Assembly: GCF_011806455.1 (NCBI RefSeq)
Contig: NZ_JAATOT010000003.1
Span: forward strand, 62,001 to 126,000
Source of the DNA: Celeribacter sp. HF31
GTDB lineage: Bacteria; Pseudomonadota; Alphaproteobacteria; Rhodobacterales; Rhodobacteraceae
Reading direction: 5' to 3'
DNA: 64,000 nucleotides
Shown here: in pieces, positions 30,539 to 39,589 of the stretch
Numbering within the stretch: the stretch's first letter is position 1
Layout: every line of letters starts with the position of its first letter
Notes under the pieces: model-generated
The model's input: the letters and a program-made list of their open reading frames with translations, nothing else
What the model was told of the DNA's origin: nothing
Databases searched by the model: none
Position numbers and translations under genes: made by a program

Positions 30539-31450
30539 ATGTCCGATCGCCTTCCTCACCCGCCACATCACCCCTATGCGCCGATCATCGCCTCCGCGAT
30601 GCGGCGCCCCGAGCTTTGGCGCGCGGGTGTGGCGATCCTCTGCGGTCTTCTGGCGGGCGTCATCCTGATGCCCTTGGTCTTTGCGCTGATCGGTGTCCTC
30701 GCCCCCAATCTCGCGCCCTTTCAGTTCGGCGACCGTGGGCTTGCGGTTGGGGCCACGCCCGGTGGGATGTTCACCGTCTTCACCGGCTTTCTGCCGCTGG
30801 CCTTTGGCACGATCCTGATCGCGAAATGGCTGCATGCCCGGAGCCTGCGCGACCTCACCGGACCCGGCGCGCTGATGCGGGCACAGTTCTTCACCACGCT
30901 GAAATGGATCGCCGGCTTTACCGTTTTGATCTTTTTCCTGCCCTGGGATGGCGACACGGAGGTTGTCGCAAACCTTGAGCCGCGGGTCTGGCTGTTTTGG
31001 CTGCCTTTCGCGCTTTTGGGGCTGATGGTTCAGGTCACCGCCGAGGAGCTTTTGTTTCGTGGCTATCTGCAAAGCCAGATCGCGGGGGCGACCGGGTCCT
31101 ATCCGCTGGGCCTCGTGGCCTCCGCCGTTCTATTCGGGCTCTTGCATCTGAATGGTCAGGCCGAGGGCGTGGCGGCGCTTTTCCCGGTGCTCTGGGCCAT
31201 GGCATTCGGGATTTTGGCGGGCGATCTGACGATGCGCTCCGGCACCATTGGCCCCGCCGTCGCACTTCATCTGGTCAACAACGTCGGCCCGATCCTCTTG
31301 TCGGCGCAACAGGACATGATGTCGGGTTTCGCGCTCTTCGTGCAGACCGAGGACCCTTCCGTGCTTCTGGCCGATCCGAAGGTCATGGTGTTCCAGGCGC
31401 TGCTTCTCCTCACCAGCTGGCTTATCGCCCGCCTCGCGATCAGGCGTTGA
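30539..31450 (+). CDS. CPBP-family intramembrane metalloprotease
   Basis: A 303-residue membrane protein of the CAAX protease/bacteriocin-processing (Abi/CPBP) family. About seven hydrophobic helices are visible. The motif-1 glutamates and arginine are in VTAEELLFRGYLQSQ, motif 2 is in FGLLHLNG and motif 3 in HLVNNVGP. It probably cleaves peptides inside the membrane; its substrate is unknown. An ATG at 30497 is in frame (14 residues longer); 30539 is chosen for the GAGAG just upstream. A longer open frame to 30044 is antisense to the lipoprotein gene. Confidence 0.87.
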   Translation: MSDRLPHPPHHPYAPIIASAMRRPELWRAGVAILCGLLAGVILMPLVFALIGVLAPNLAPFQFGDRGLAVGATPGGMFTVFTGFLPLAFGTILIAKWLHARSLRDLTGPGALMRAQFFTTLKWIAGFTVLIFFLPWDGDTEVVANLEPRVWLFWLPFALLGLMVQVTAEELLFRGYLQSQIAGATGSYPLGLVASAVLFGLLHLNGQAEGVAALFPVLWAMAFGILAGDLTMRSGTIGPAVALHLVNNVGPILLSAQQDMMSGFALFVQTEDPSVLLADPKVMVFQALLLLTSWLIARLAIRR

Positions 31451-31535
31451 TTGCAATTCGCCCACAAGAGGCTTATCTGGGGCCAGAAGTAACGCCCAAG
31501 TAACGCCCCGTCACGTAAAGTCCAAAGGCCCGCGC

Positions 31536-32492
31536 ATGAACTGGATCTCGAACTACGTCCGCCCGAAGATCAATTCACTCTTCTCGAAACATGACACGCC
31601 GGACAATCTTTGGACGAAATGCCCGGAGTGCGGCACTATGCTGTTCCACCGCGAATTGGCGGAGAACCAGAACGTCTGCACCAACTGCGACCATCACATG
31701 CACATCACGCCGCGCGCGCGGTTCAAGGCGATGTTCGATGGCGGCATTTTCTCCGAGGTCAAGGTTCCCGAACCGATTGAAGACCCTCTGAAATTCCGCG
31801 ACCAAAAGAAATACCCCGACCGCATGAAAGCGGCCCAGAAATCCACAGGCGAGAAAGAAGCCATGTTGGTCGCCGAGGGCGAGATCGGTCGCACGCCTGT
31901 CGTCGCCGCCGCGCAGGATTTCTCCTTCATGGGCGGTTCCATGGGCATGTATGTCGGCAACGCTTTCATCAAAGGTGTCGAGCGCGCGATTGAGCTCAAA
32001 CGCCCCTTCATCATGTTCTCCGCCGCCGGTGGGGCACGGATGCAGGAGGGGATTCTGTCTCTGATGCAAATGCCGCGCACCACTGTGGCGATTGAAATGC
32101 TCAAAGAGGCGGGTCTGCCCTATATCGTGGTGCTCACCCACCCGACCACGGGCGGTGTGACGGCCTCTTATGCGATGCTGGGCGATGTGCAGATTGCCGA
32201 ACCCAATGCGCTGATCTGTTTCGCGGGTCCGCGCGTGATCGAACAGACGATCCGCGAGAAACTGCCCGAAGGCTTCCAGCGCGCCGAGTACCTTTTGGAT
32301 CACGGCATGCTCGACCGCGTCACCCATCGCACAAAGATGAAGGACGAGCTGGTCACCATTCTGCGGATGCTGGGCGGCATGCCCCCGGCGGTCGCGGGCG
32401 AATTGCCTGCGCCGAAAGCGGAAGAGACCGCAGAACCGGCCAAAACTGAAGCGCCCGCTGCCAAAGACGCCAACAAGGACGCGCAAAAGTGA
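31536..32492 (+). CDS. accD: Acetyl-CoA carboxylase carboxyltransferase subunit beta
   Basis: A 318-residue subunit that, with AccA, transfers the carboxyl group from biotin to acetyl-CoA in fatty-acid synthesis. The N-terminal zinc ribbon is clear: CPECGTMLFHRELAENQNVC with two CxxC pairs (residues 29-51). The crotonase-like core includes SAAGGARMQEGILSLMQM and HPTTGGVTASYAMLGD. The last 35 residues are an Ala/Glu/Lys-rich tail. folC starts inside its stop (GTGA), a common alphaproteobacterial pairing. Confidence 0.96.
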   Translation: MNWISNYVRPKINSLFSKHDTPDNLWTKCPECGTMLFHRELAENQNVCTNCDHHMHITPRARFKAMFDGGIFSEVKVPEPIEDPLKFRDQKKYPDRMKAAQKSTGEKEAMLVAEGEIGRTPVVAAAQDFSFMGGSMGMYVGNAFIKGVERAIELKRPFIMFSAAGGARMQEGILSLMQMPRTTVAIEMLKEAGLPYIVVLTHPTTGGVTASYAMLGDVQIAEPNALICFAGPRVIEQTIREKLPEGFQRAEYLLDHGMLDRVTHRTKMKDELVTILRMLGGMPPAVAGELPAPKAEETAEPAKTEAPAAKDANKDAQK

Positions 32493-33763
32493 CCGCCCAA
32501 AATTCCGACGTCATCCTTGAGCGGTTGATGTCCCTGCACCCCAAGATCATTGATCTTGTCCTTGATCGTGTCTGGCGCCTTCTTGACGCTCTGGATCATC
32601 CGGAACGCAAATTGCCGCCGGTGATCCACATCGCGGGCACCAATGGCAAGGGCTCCACTCAGGCGATGATCCGCGCGGGTCTTGAGGCGGCGGGCAAAAG
32701 CGTTCACGCCTATACCTCGCCGCATTTGGCGCGGTTTCATGAGCGTATTCGTCTGGCCGGAGAGCTGATTTCTGAGCCGGACCTGATGGAGGTGCTCGAA
32801 GAATGCGAGCGCGCCAATGGTGGCGAACCGATCACCTATTTCGAGATCACCACCGTGGCTGGCCTCCTCGCCATGTCGCGTGTGCCTGCCGATTACACCC
32901 TGTTGGAAGTGGGTCTTGGCGGGCGTCTCGACGCCACCAATGTGATCGACAGCCCCGAGATCACGATCATCACGCCGATCTCCATCGACCACACGCAATT
33001 CCTTGGTGAAACATTGACCGAGATTGCGGGGGAGAAGGCCGGGATCATCAAACGTGGCGTGCCCTGCGTTGTCGGCCCGCAGCCGGACGAGGCCTTGGAG
33101 GTGATCGAAGCCACCGCCGCCCGCCTCGGCGCGCCTTTGCTGCGGTATGGCCAGGAATGGCACGTTTGGGAAGAACGCGGGCGTCTGATTTTCCAGGACG
33201 AAACCGGCCTGCGCGATCTGCCCTTGCCGCGTCTTTTGGGGCATCACCAAATTCTCAACGCCGGCGCCGCCATCGCCGCTTTGCGTCACATGGGCTACGA
33301 TGAGGCCGCGCTTGAGGCCGCCCTCACCGACGCCTTTTGGCCCGCACGGATGCAGCGCCTGAAAACCGGCCCGCTAATCGACGCCGCCCCTCAGGCCGAG
33401 ATTTGGCTCGATGGTGGGCACAACCCGGCGGCAGGTGTGGCTCTGGCCGAGGCACTGGATCGTCTGCCCAAACGCCCAACCTATATGATCTGTGGCATGC
33501 TCAGCACGAAAGACGTCGGTGGCTATCTGCGTGCACTCAAAGGTCATACGGAACAATTGGTCGCCGTGTCGATCCCGGATTCTCAGGCCACGTTGTCGGC
33601 GCATGAGACCGCCGAATTCGCCCGCGCCGAAGGCTTTGACACCTTAGAGGCCGAGAGCGTGCTCTCCGCGATCCAAGGCATCGTCGCGGACCATCCGGAG
33701 GCGCGCATCCTGATTTGCGGATCGCTCTACCTCGCGGGGCATGTGCTTCAAAGCAACGGCTAA
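32489..33763 (+). CDS. folC: Bifunctional dihydrofolate/folylpolyglutamate synthase, GTG start
   Basis: A 424-residue ATP-dependent ligase that joins glutamate to dihydropteroate and extends folate polyglutamates. The P-loop is IAGTNGKGSTQAMI (about residues 48-61). The FolC signature is YTSPHLARFHERIRLAGELI, and the metal/ATP segment LGGRLDATNV and the C-terminal DGGHNPAAG are present. The start is GTG at 32489, overlapping the accD stop; no better ATG exists before the conserved region. Confidence 0.95.
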   Translation: MTAQNSDVILERLMSLHPKIIDLVLDRVWRLLDALDHPERKLPPVIHIAGTNGKGSTQAMIRAGLEAAGKSVHAYTSPHLARFHERIRLAGELISEPDLMEVLEECERANGGEPITYFEITTVAGLLAMSRVPADYTLLEVGLGGRLDATNVIDSPEITIITPISIDHTQFLGETLTEIAGEKAGIIKRGVPCVVGPQPDEALEVIEATAARLGAPLLRYGQEWHVWEERGRLIFQDETGLRDLPLPRLLGHHQILNAGAAIAALRHMGYDEAALEAALTDAFWPARMQRLKTGPLIDAAPQAEIWLDGGHNPAAGVALAEALDRLPKRPTYMICGMLSTKDVGGYLRALKGHTEQLVAVSIPDSQATLSAHETAEFARAEGFDTLEAESVLSAIQGIVADHPEARILICGSLYLAGHVLQSNG

Positions 33764-33841
33764 CAGCTTCTGTGCGCCCGCGCGTGTTTGCGTTCGGGCG
33801 CGCGCATCGTATCTCTGTCTCCAAGTTTAAGGAGACAGAAC

Positions 33842-34870
33842 ATGGCTTTGGAATTCGGCGTAGACACGTTTGGCGACGTCACATGGGACGAAAACGGCAA
33901 TGACCTGCCGCAGGGTCAGGTCATCCGCAACGTCATCGCGGAAGGCGTTTTGACCGATCAGGTCGGCCTCGATGTCTTTGGCCTAGGCGAACATCACCGC
34001 CCGGATTTCGCCGTCTCCGCCATCGAACCGGTGCTTTCCGCCATCGCCGCGCAGACCTCGCGTGTCAAACTGACCTCCGCCGTCACGGTTCTCTCCTCCG
34101 ACGATCCGATACGCGTGTTCCAGCGCTTTTCGACCCTGCAAGCCATCTCGAACGGACGCGCCGAGATCACGCTGGGGCGTGGGTCCTTCACCGAAAGTTT
34201 TCCGCTCTTCGGCTTTGATCTCTCGGATTACGAAATGCTGTTCGAAGAGAAATTCGAGCTGTTCAAGCTTTTGACTACCCAAGACAAAGTCAGCTGGTCC
34301 GGGCGTCACCGCACCGCGTTGAAACAGCAGGCGGTCTATCCCCGTCCCGAACGCCCGATCCCCGTTTGGCTCGGTGTTGGCGGCACCCCGCAATCAGTGG
34401 TGCGCGCGGCGAGCAACGATGCCTCCATGGCACTCGCGATCATCGGCGGCAGCCCGGCGCGGTTCAAACCCTTTGCCGATCTCTATCGCGATGTGCGCAA
34501 ACAGATGAATGCGCCGATGTTGCCGATTGGCGCGCATTCGCCGGGGCATATCGCCAGGACGGACGCCGAGGCCCGCGATCGCTATTTCGACGGCTACCGG
34601 ATCATGCATCAGCGCATCGGTCGCAGCCGCGGCTGGCCGCCACTGACACGCGAAGCCTTTGAGCATGAGGTGGACCACGGCGCGCTCTTCGTCGGTTCGC
34701 CCGAGACGGTCGCCCAGAAAATCGCCGCCACGGTCTCTGTTCTGGGGCTGGATCGGTTCGACCTGAAATATTCCGCCGGTCCCGTGAGCCATGACGCGAT
34801 CATGGACACGATCCGCCTCTACGGCGAAGAAGTCGCACCGCGCGTGCGGGAGATTTTGGCGGAGGGCTGA
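33842..34870 (+). CDS. LLM-class flavin-dependent oxidoreductase
   Basis: A 342-residue luciferase-like monooxygenase (F420/FMN TIM-barrel). It opens LEFGVDTFGDVTWDENG and has GLGEHHRPDFAVSAIEPVLSAIAAQTSRVKLTSAVTVLSSDDP and GRAEITLGRGSF. A C-terminal cofactor-binding region (LFVGSPETVAQKIAATVSVLGLDRFDLKYSAGPV) follows. FMN dependence is likely in a Gram-negative. Substrate unknown. AAGGAGACAGAAC precedes the ATG at 33842. A hairpin (GCGCCCG/CGGGCGC at 33774-33801) lies between folC and this gene and may end the folC transcript. Confidence 0.9.
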   Translation: MALEFGVDTFGDVTWDENGNDLPQGQVIRNVIAEGVLTDQVGLDVFGLGEHHRPDFAVSAIEPVLSAIAAQTSRVKLTSAVTVLSSDDPIRVFQRFSTLQAISNGRAEITLGRGSFTESFPLFGFDLSDYEMLFEEKFELFKLLTTQDKVSWSGRHRTALKQQAVYPRPERPIPVWLGVGGTPQSVVRAASNDASMALAIIGGSPARFKPFADLYRDVRKQMNAPMLPIGAHSPGHIARTDAEARDRYFDGYRIMHQRIGRSRGWPPLTREAFEHEVDHGALFVGSPETVAQKIAATVSVLGLDRFDLKYSAGPVSHDAIMDTIRLYGEEVAPRVREILAEG

Positions 34871-34913
34871 TCAGCCCTTCACTTCCTGGGGCTCCGCCCG
34901 TTCGTCGCTGAAA

Positions 34914-36014
34914 TCAGTCCCCCGGACTGATTTCCGGGCGCTCCTCACCCCAAGTGGCATCCTGCATTTCCCGCAACCGCGACGCGGTGCGCTCGAACTC
35001 AAATGCCCCCGCGCCTTCGATATAAAGCCGCTCCGGCTCATCGACGGCGGTGCAGACCGTGCGCACCTTGGCCTCGTAAAGCGCGTCGATCAGGGTCACG
35101 AATCGCTTCGCCTCGTTGAAATTGCCCCGCGTCAGACGCGGGATGTCTTCGAGGATCAAAAGTTTCACAGCATCGGCGATCACCAAGTAATCCCCCGGCC
35201 CGAACATCTGGCCGCAAAGGTCCCAAAACGTCGCCCGTGCGATGCCGTTGTGAAACTTCGGCAGAACCACATCGCGGCCTTTGACCTTCAGCGTCAGGCT
35301 CTCCGTCGCGCCGCCCGTGAGATCATTCCAGATGTCGTCAATCGTCGCGCGCACATCGCCCGTCACCGGGTGGAAATACACCGGTGTGCCGGTCAGACGG
35401 CCCTGGCGATAATCCACCGGCGAATGCAGGTGATGCACCTCGAGCTTTTGTTTCAAAATCTCGATGAAGGGCAGGAAGAGCTGGCGATTCAGCCCGTCCT
35501 TGTAAAGATCATCCGGCACGCGGTTCGAGGTCGTGACAACGGTCACCCCATTGGCAAACAGCCCCTCGAACAGCCGCCCCACGATCATCGCATCGGCGAT
35601 GTCCGTGATCTGCATTTCATCAAAGCACAAGAGTTTGATCTCATGCGAAATCTTGTCGACAACGGGTGCGATGGCGTCCGAGGTTCCGGCCTTGCGCGCC
35701 GTTTCGATCCCGGCTTGCACCTCTTGCATGAAGGCATGGAAATGCACCCGGCGCGCGGGCACCGGGGAGTGTTCGTAGAACAGGTCCATCAGCATGGATT
35801 TGCCACGCCCGACCCCGCCCCAAAGATAAAGCCCGCGCACGGCTTCGGGCTTTTTGCGGCCACCGATCAGGGACAAAAGCCCCTTCTTCGTCGGCAGGTT
35901 AGCAAGATCGGAGCGCACCCGCTCGAGCATCGGCAAAACCGCCTCTTGCGCCGGGTCGGCGCGCAGCGTGCCTTCGGCCACACGGGCCGCGTAGATATCC
36001 ATCAGCGTAGTCAT
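34914..36014 (-). CDS. zapE: Cell division ATPase ZapE (AFG1 family)
   Basis: A 366-residue AAA-type ATPase. The Walker A motif GGVGRGKSMLMDLF is at about residues 66-79. Walker B is in LLCFDEMQITDIADAMIVGRLFEGLFANG, followed by TVVTTSNRVPDDLYKDGLNRQLFLPFI. In E. coli ZapE helps the Z ring under stress; its mitochondrial homologue AFG1 aids turnover of respiratory proteins. It converges on the LLM gene and is divergent from the MFS gene. Confidence 0.93.
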   Translation of the reverse strand: MTTLMDIYAARVAEGTLRADPAQEAVLPMLERVRSDLANLPTKKGLLSLIGGRKKPEAVRGLYLWGGVGRGKSMLMDLFYEHSPVPARRVHFHAFMQEVQAGIETARKAGTSDAIAPVVDKISHEIKLLCFDEMQITDIADAMIVGRLFEGLFANGVTVVTTSNRVPDDLYKDGLNRQLFLPFIEILKQKLEVHHLHSPVDYRQGRLTGTPVYFHPVTGDVRATIDDIWNDLTGGATESLTLKVKGRDVVLPKFHNGIARATFWDLCGQMFGPGDYLVIADAVKLLILEDIPRLTRGNFNEAKRFVTLIDALYEAKVRTVCTAVDEPERLYIEGAGAFEFERTASRLREMQDATWGEERPEISPGD

Positions 36015-36125
36015 GCCCCGTTCCTACTGCGCGCCAACGCATAAGGAAAGATGATGTGCACCATCTCGATCATTCGATTGACGCCAAGCGCAATTTTGCC
36101 GAAACCTGTGGCAAAGGAGACCACG

Positions 36126-37379
36126 ATGTCCCAAGCACGCGCACCCCTCATCACGCCCGTCCTCATCGCCGGCTGTGTCGTCATTGTCATCAGCTTTGCG
36201 ATCCGCGCGTCCTTCGGCGTGTTTCAGATCCCGATTGCAACAGAGTTCAACTGGCCCCGCGCCGAGTTTTCTCTGGCGATTGCGATCCAGAACCTGTTTT
36301 GGGGCATCGGCCAGCCGATTTTCGGCGCCTTGGCCGAGCGCATCGGGGATCGCAAGGCGATCATTCTGGGCGCCGTGATCTATGCAGCCGGGCTTGTTTT
36401 GTCCTCTATGGCGGTGTCGCCTCTGGCGCATCAATTCTACGAAACGCTTGTGGGCTTTGGCATCGCGGGCACCGGCTTTGGCGTGATTTTGGCTGTCGTG
36501 GGCAGGGCGTCCTCGGACGAAAATCGCTCGATGTCACTGGCCATTGCCACCGCCGCGGGCTCTGCGGGGCAGGTGTTTGGTGCGCCTCTGGCCGAGTGGC
36601 TGTTGAGCTTCATGTCTTGGCAGAACGTGTTCCTGCTGTTCGCCGCCTCCGTTCTGGCCTCCCTCGCCGTCCTGCCGATGATGCGCAGCCCGGATGTTGC
36701 CAGCAAAGCCGAGTTGGAAGAAAGCCTTGGCGCCATTCTCGGCAAGGCCTTTCGTGATCCGACCTACACGTTGATTTTCCTGGGCTTCTTCTCCTGCGGC
36801 TATCAGCTTGCCTTCATCACCGCGCATTTCCCGGCGCTGGTGACCGAGATGTGCGGCGCGATTGATCCCTCTGGCACCCTGGCTTCTCTGGGCGTCTCGA
36901 CGACCTCCGCGCTTGGGGCGATCTCGATTTCGCTGATCGGCCTTGCAAACATTGGCGGAACCTTGTTGGCGGGCTTCCTCGGCAATCGGTTTTCCAAGAA
37001 ATACCTGCTTGCCGGTATTTACTTGGGGCGCACTCTGGCCGCCGCCGCCTTTATCGCCTTCCCGATCACCCCCACATCGGTGCTGGTGTTCTCTGTCGTC
37101 ATGGGCGCCTTGTGGCTGGCCACCGTGCCGCTGACCTCAGGACTCGTCGCGCATATCTATGGGCTGCGCTACATGGGCACGCTTTATGGGATTGTGTTCT
37201 TTTCTCACCAATTGGGCGCGTTCTTGGGCGTGTGGCTCGGCGGGCGGCTTTACGATCTCTACGGCGATTACACCATGGTTTGGTGGGTCGGCGTTGGCAT
37301 CGGGGCTTTCTCCGCTATCGTGCATTTGCCGGTCAAGGAAATCCCCTTGGGGCAACGTGCGGAGCACGCGTTAGGCTAA
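36126..37379 (+). CDS. MFS transporter
   Basis: A 417-residue major facilitator with about twelve membrane helices and the inter-domain loop GALAERIGDRKAIILGAVIYAAGL (motif A-like). The SFAIRASFGVFQIPIATEFNWPRAEFSLAIA opening resembles oxalate/formate- or monocarboxylate-type carriers of the MFS. Substrate unknown. AAAGGAGACCACG precedes the ATG at 36126; an upstream ATG at 36051 would add 25 residues that do not look coding. Its last 9 bases overlap the end of the convergent HAD gene. Confidence 0.9.
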   Translation: MSQARAPLITPVLIAGCVVIVISFAIRASFGVFQIPIATEFNWPRAEFSLAIAIQNLFWGIGQPIFGALAERIGDRKAIILGAVIYAAGLVLSSMAVSPLAHQFYETLVGFGIAGTGFGVILAVVGRASSDENRSMSLAIATAAGSAGQVFGAPLAEWLLSFMSWQNVFLLFAASVLASLAVLPMMRSPDVASKAELEESLGAILGKAFRDPTYTLIFLGFFSCGYQLAFITAHFPALVTEMCGAIDPSGTLASLGVSTTSALGAISISLIGLANIGGTLLAGFLGNRFSKKYLLAGIYLGRTLAAAAFIAFPITPTSVLVFSVVMGALWLATVPLTSGLVAHIYGLRYMGTLYGIVFFSHQLGAFLGVWLGGRLYDLYGDYTMVWWVGVGIGAFSAIVHLPVKEIPLGQRAEHALG

Positions 37380-37991
37380 GTCTTCCGCCGTCAAAAGCCC
37401 CTCAGAGATCAACCGTGCGGCCCAGCCCTCCGGCCCCTCGAACAGATGCGTCTGCCATCCGCGCGAGGCGGCCATGTCGATATTGTCCTGCCGGTCATCG
37501 GTGAACAACAGGCGCTCCGGCGCGATTTTACAATCGGCCTCAACCATCTCGTAGATGATAGATTGCGGTTTGACACATCCCATCCGCCCGGAAACATAAC
37601 GCCGATCAAATTCCGTCAGAAACGGGTACTGCGTTTCGGCGTATTCAAAGCTTTCGATCCCGAAATTCGTCAGGGCAAACACCGGCACACCTTTGGCGCG
37701 CAGAGCCCGCAAAATCTTGACCGATCCGGGGATCGCAGGCGTCGCCATTTTAATCCAGTCGAAATACCACATCAGGATTTCGTCTTTGAACTCAGGATAT
37801 TGCGTGGCACAGGCCTCAATCGTCTTGCGGAAATCATGGCCCTGATCGACCAGATCGTTCATCGCATGCAGATCGACCGTCTCGAACATCGCCTTACGAC
37901 GCGCTTCGCCGATCACCGCATCGTAATGCCGTTCCGGCTGCCATTCGATCAACACATTGCCGATGTCGAAAATCACCGCCTCTATGGTCAT
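37371..37991 (-). CDS. HAD-superfamily hydrolase (YihX-like)
   Basis: A 206-residue HAD IA phosphatase: motif I FDIGNVLIEWQPERHYD (residues 8-24), motif II in VFALTNFGIESFEYAE, motif III/IV in CVKPQSIIYEMVEADCKIAPERLLFTDDRQDNI. The DIGNVL and W-x-P pattern is that of YihX/epoxide hydrolase N-terminal-like phosphatases (sugar phosphates). The start overlaps the DUF188 gene stop by 4 bases. With DUF188 and mbfA upstream on the same strand it may belong to an iron-regulated transcript (inference). Confidence 0.9.
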   Translation of the reverse strand: MTIEAVIFDIGNVLIEWQPERHYDAVIGEARRKAMFETVDLHAMNDLVDQGHDFRKTIEACATQYPEFKDEILMWYFDWIKMATPAIPGSVKILRALRAKGVPVFALTNFGIESFEYAETQYPFLTEFDRRYVSGRMGCVKPQSIIYEMVEADCKIAPERLLFTDDRQDNIDMAASRGWQTHLFEGPEGWAARLISEGLLTAEDLA

Positions 37992-38446
37992 ATTGCATCC
38001 CTTTTGGCGCCCTGCACGGCGCGCTCCAAAGCATCGAGAAAACGCGAGCGATCCGCCTTTGAGAACGGTTTACCGCCGCCTTGGCGAAACGGGTCTGCCG
38101 CGCGCAGGTCATACATCAAATCCCGCGTCGCCAGAGCATTACCGATATTGGACGGCGTGAACGCCTCGCCATCGTGTTTGAGCGTGCGCGCGCCCGCCTC
38201 GACCGTTTTCGCAGCCAAGGGAATGTCGCCAGTCACGACCACATCGCCGCGCCCCGCCCGTTCCGCAATCCACATGTCGGCAATGTCCGGCCCATCGGGC
38301 ACAAAGACCATTTCGACATAGGGATTTTGCGACGGACGCAGCCCGCCGTTACAGACAAACAGACATTGGATTTGATGCCGCGTGGCGACCTTTTCCACCT
38401 CGGCTTTCACGGGGCAGGCATCGGCATCGACATAAATCTTGGTCAC
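37988..38446 (-). CDS. YaiI/YqxD (DUF188) family protein, GTG start
   Basis: A 152-residue protein of the DUF188 family, a PIN-like fold. It opens TKIYVDADACPVKAEVEKVA and has VVTGDIPLAAKTVEAGARTL and the C-terminal DPFRQGGGKPFSKADRSRFLDALERAV. A nuclease-like function has been suggested for the fold but not shown. The family normally begins right before the IYVDADACPVK block, so the GTG at 38446 is chosen; a TTG at 38479 is possible. It lies 43 bases after mbfA on the same strand. Confidence 0.88.
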   Translation of the reverse strand: MTKIYVDADACPVKAEVEKVATRHQIQCLFVCNGGLRPSQNPYVEMVFVPDGPDIADMWIAERAGRGDVVVTGDIPLAAKTVEAGARTLKHDGEAFTPSNIGNALATRDLMYDLRAADPFRQGGGKPFSKADRSRFLDALERAVQGAKRDAI

Positions 38447-38489
38447 GGGGTCCGTCTTTGGCTGGCTTTTTCTTGGCAAAAATACTCAA

Positions 38490-39467
38490 TCAGCCTCCGC
38501 CAATGAGCACCCCCGCAGCGAACACCAGAGCGCCGCCGAACACAACCTGAAATGCCGCGCGCATGAAGGGCGTGTTCATGTATCTCTTTTGAATCCAGGC
38601 AATCGACCAAAGCTCGATGAACACCACCGCCATGGCGATGAATGTCGCGGTCCAGAAATGCGGGATCAGATAGGGCAACGCGTGCCCCAAGCCCCCCAGG
38701 GTCGTCATCACGCCAGAGGCAATGCCGCGCTTCATTGGCGAGCCACGGCCGGACAGTTCGCCATCGTCCGATGCGGCCTCGGTAAAGCCCATGGAAATCC
38801 CGGCGCCCACGGAGGCCGCCAAGCCCACGAGGAAGGTCGTATGGGTGTCCTGCGTTGCGAAAGCCGTGGCGAAGATCGGCGCGAGGGTGGACACCGAGCC
38901 GTCCATCAAGCCCGCCAGACCCGGCTGCACCCAGGTCAGGACGAACTGACGATGCGCGGTCTTTTCCTCTTCGCTGCGGGTCTCATCGGTGAGGTGCTCG
39001 TCCTCAAGCTCACCCGCACGCCGATCGTGCCCGGCCTCCGCCGCCGCCAGACGACCGAGAAGGGCACGCGTGTCGGCGTCCTGTGTGCGCTCCGCGGCCT
39101 TGCGGTAAAAGGCCTCGGCGCCCTGCTCCATCGCGTGGGCTTCCTCGCGAATACGCTCAAGGCCGAGGTTGCCGATCAGCCAGACGGGATTGCGCGTGTA
39201 ATACCCCGCGACATGTTCGCGACGAATGAGCGGGATCACATCTCCGAACCGGCGTTTGTGGAGGGAGATCAGTGCCTCCCGATGCCCGTCTTCCTCTTCG
39301 GCCATACCATCGAAAATCTTGGCGCTGTCCGGGAAGTCCGTGCGCAGGTGTTCGGCATATTGCCGATAAATCCGCGCGTCGTCTTCCTCTGAGGAAATCG
39401 CCAGAGCGATGATTTCCTGTTCGCTGAGATCCGAGAAGCGTTTGCGATTGGCGATGGCAGGGAACAT
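38490..39467 (-). CDS. mbfA: Membrane-bound ferritin-like iron exporter MbfA (erythrin-VIT family)
   Basis: A 325-residue protein fusing an N-terminal ferritin-like diiron domain (residues 1-155; motifs EEDDARIY, EEEDGHREAL, HAMEQGAEAFYRKAAE, EAGHDRRAGEL) to a C-terminal VIT1/CCC1-type membrane domain (residues 165-325, about five helices). In Agrobacterium and Bradyrhizobium MbfA exports iron and protects against peroxide, and is repressed by Irr. A perfect Irr-type dyad lies 12 bases upstream of the ATG at 39467. AGAGGTG precedes the ATG; the GTG two codons earlier is less likely. Confidence 0.92.
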   Translation of the reverse strand: MFPAIANRKRFSDLSEQEIIALAISSEEDDARIYRQYAEHLRTDFPDSAKIFDGMAEEEDGHREALISLHKRRFGDVIPLIRREHVAGYYTRNPVWLIGNLGLERIREEAHAMEQGAEAFYRKAAERTQDADTRALLGRLAAAEAGHDRRAGELEDEHLTDETRSEEEKTAHRQFVLTWVQPGLAGLMDGSVSTLAPIFATAFATQDTHTTFLVGLAASVGAGISMGFTEAASDDGELSGRGSPMKRGIASGVMTTLGGLGHALPYLIPHFWTATFIAMAVVFIELWSIAWIQKRYMNTPFMRAAFQVVFGGALVFAAGVLIGGG

Positions 39468-39478
39468 GGGCACCTCTG

Positions 39479-39497
39479 ATTTAGAATGGTTCTAAAT
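39479..39497. promoter_or_regulatory. Irr-type iron control element (ICE) upstream of mbfA
   Basis: Perfect 8-bp arms ATTTAGAA and TTCTAAAT with a TGG spacer. The TTTAGAA-N3-TTCTAAA inverted repeat is the established form of Irr-bound iron control elements in alphaproteobacteria. Its place directly before mbfA, a known Irr target, supports the call. Confidence 0.75.
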
Positions 39498-39557
39498 TAA
39501 TCCGTGCAGGCGCTCACTGCAACTGCTATTGCGCCCATGAAACGCGAAATTCTGCAC

Positions 39558-39586
39558 TTGCACAACTAAACCATTCTGTTTAGTTT
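39558..39586 (+). promoter_or_regulatory. Promoter overlapped by a TetR-style operator
   Basis: An inverted repeat with perfect 8-bp arms AACTAAAC (39564-39571) and GTTTAGTT (39578-39585) and a 6-base spacer covers the region between a TTGCAC box (39558-39563) and a TAGTTT/TTTAGT box about 17 bases on. Such placement is typical of TetR-family self-repression. The TetR gene itself starts 150 bases downstream. Confidence 0.5.
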
Positions 39587-39589
39587 CAA

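Noticed and set aside
32538-32560. AAGATCA-T-TGATCTT palindrome
   Set aside because: It lies inside the folC coding sequence and encodes conserved residues; an operator there is unlikely.
34864-34877. GGGCTGATCAGCCC palindrome at the end of the LLM gene
   Set aside because: It has no loop and no T run, so it is not convincing as a terminator; it overlaps the stop codon by chance or serves another role.
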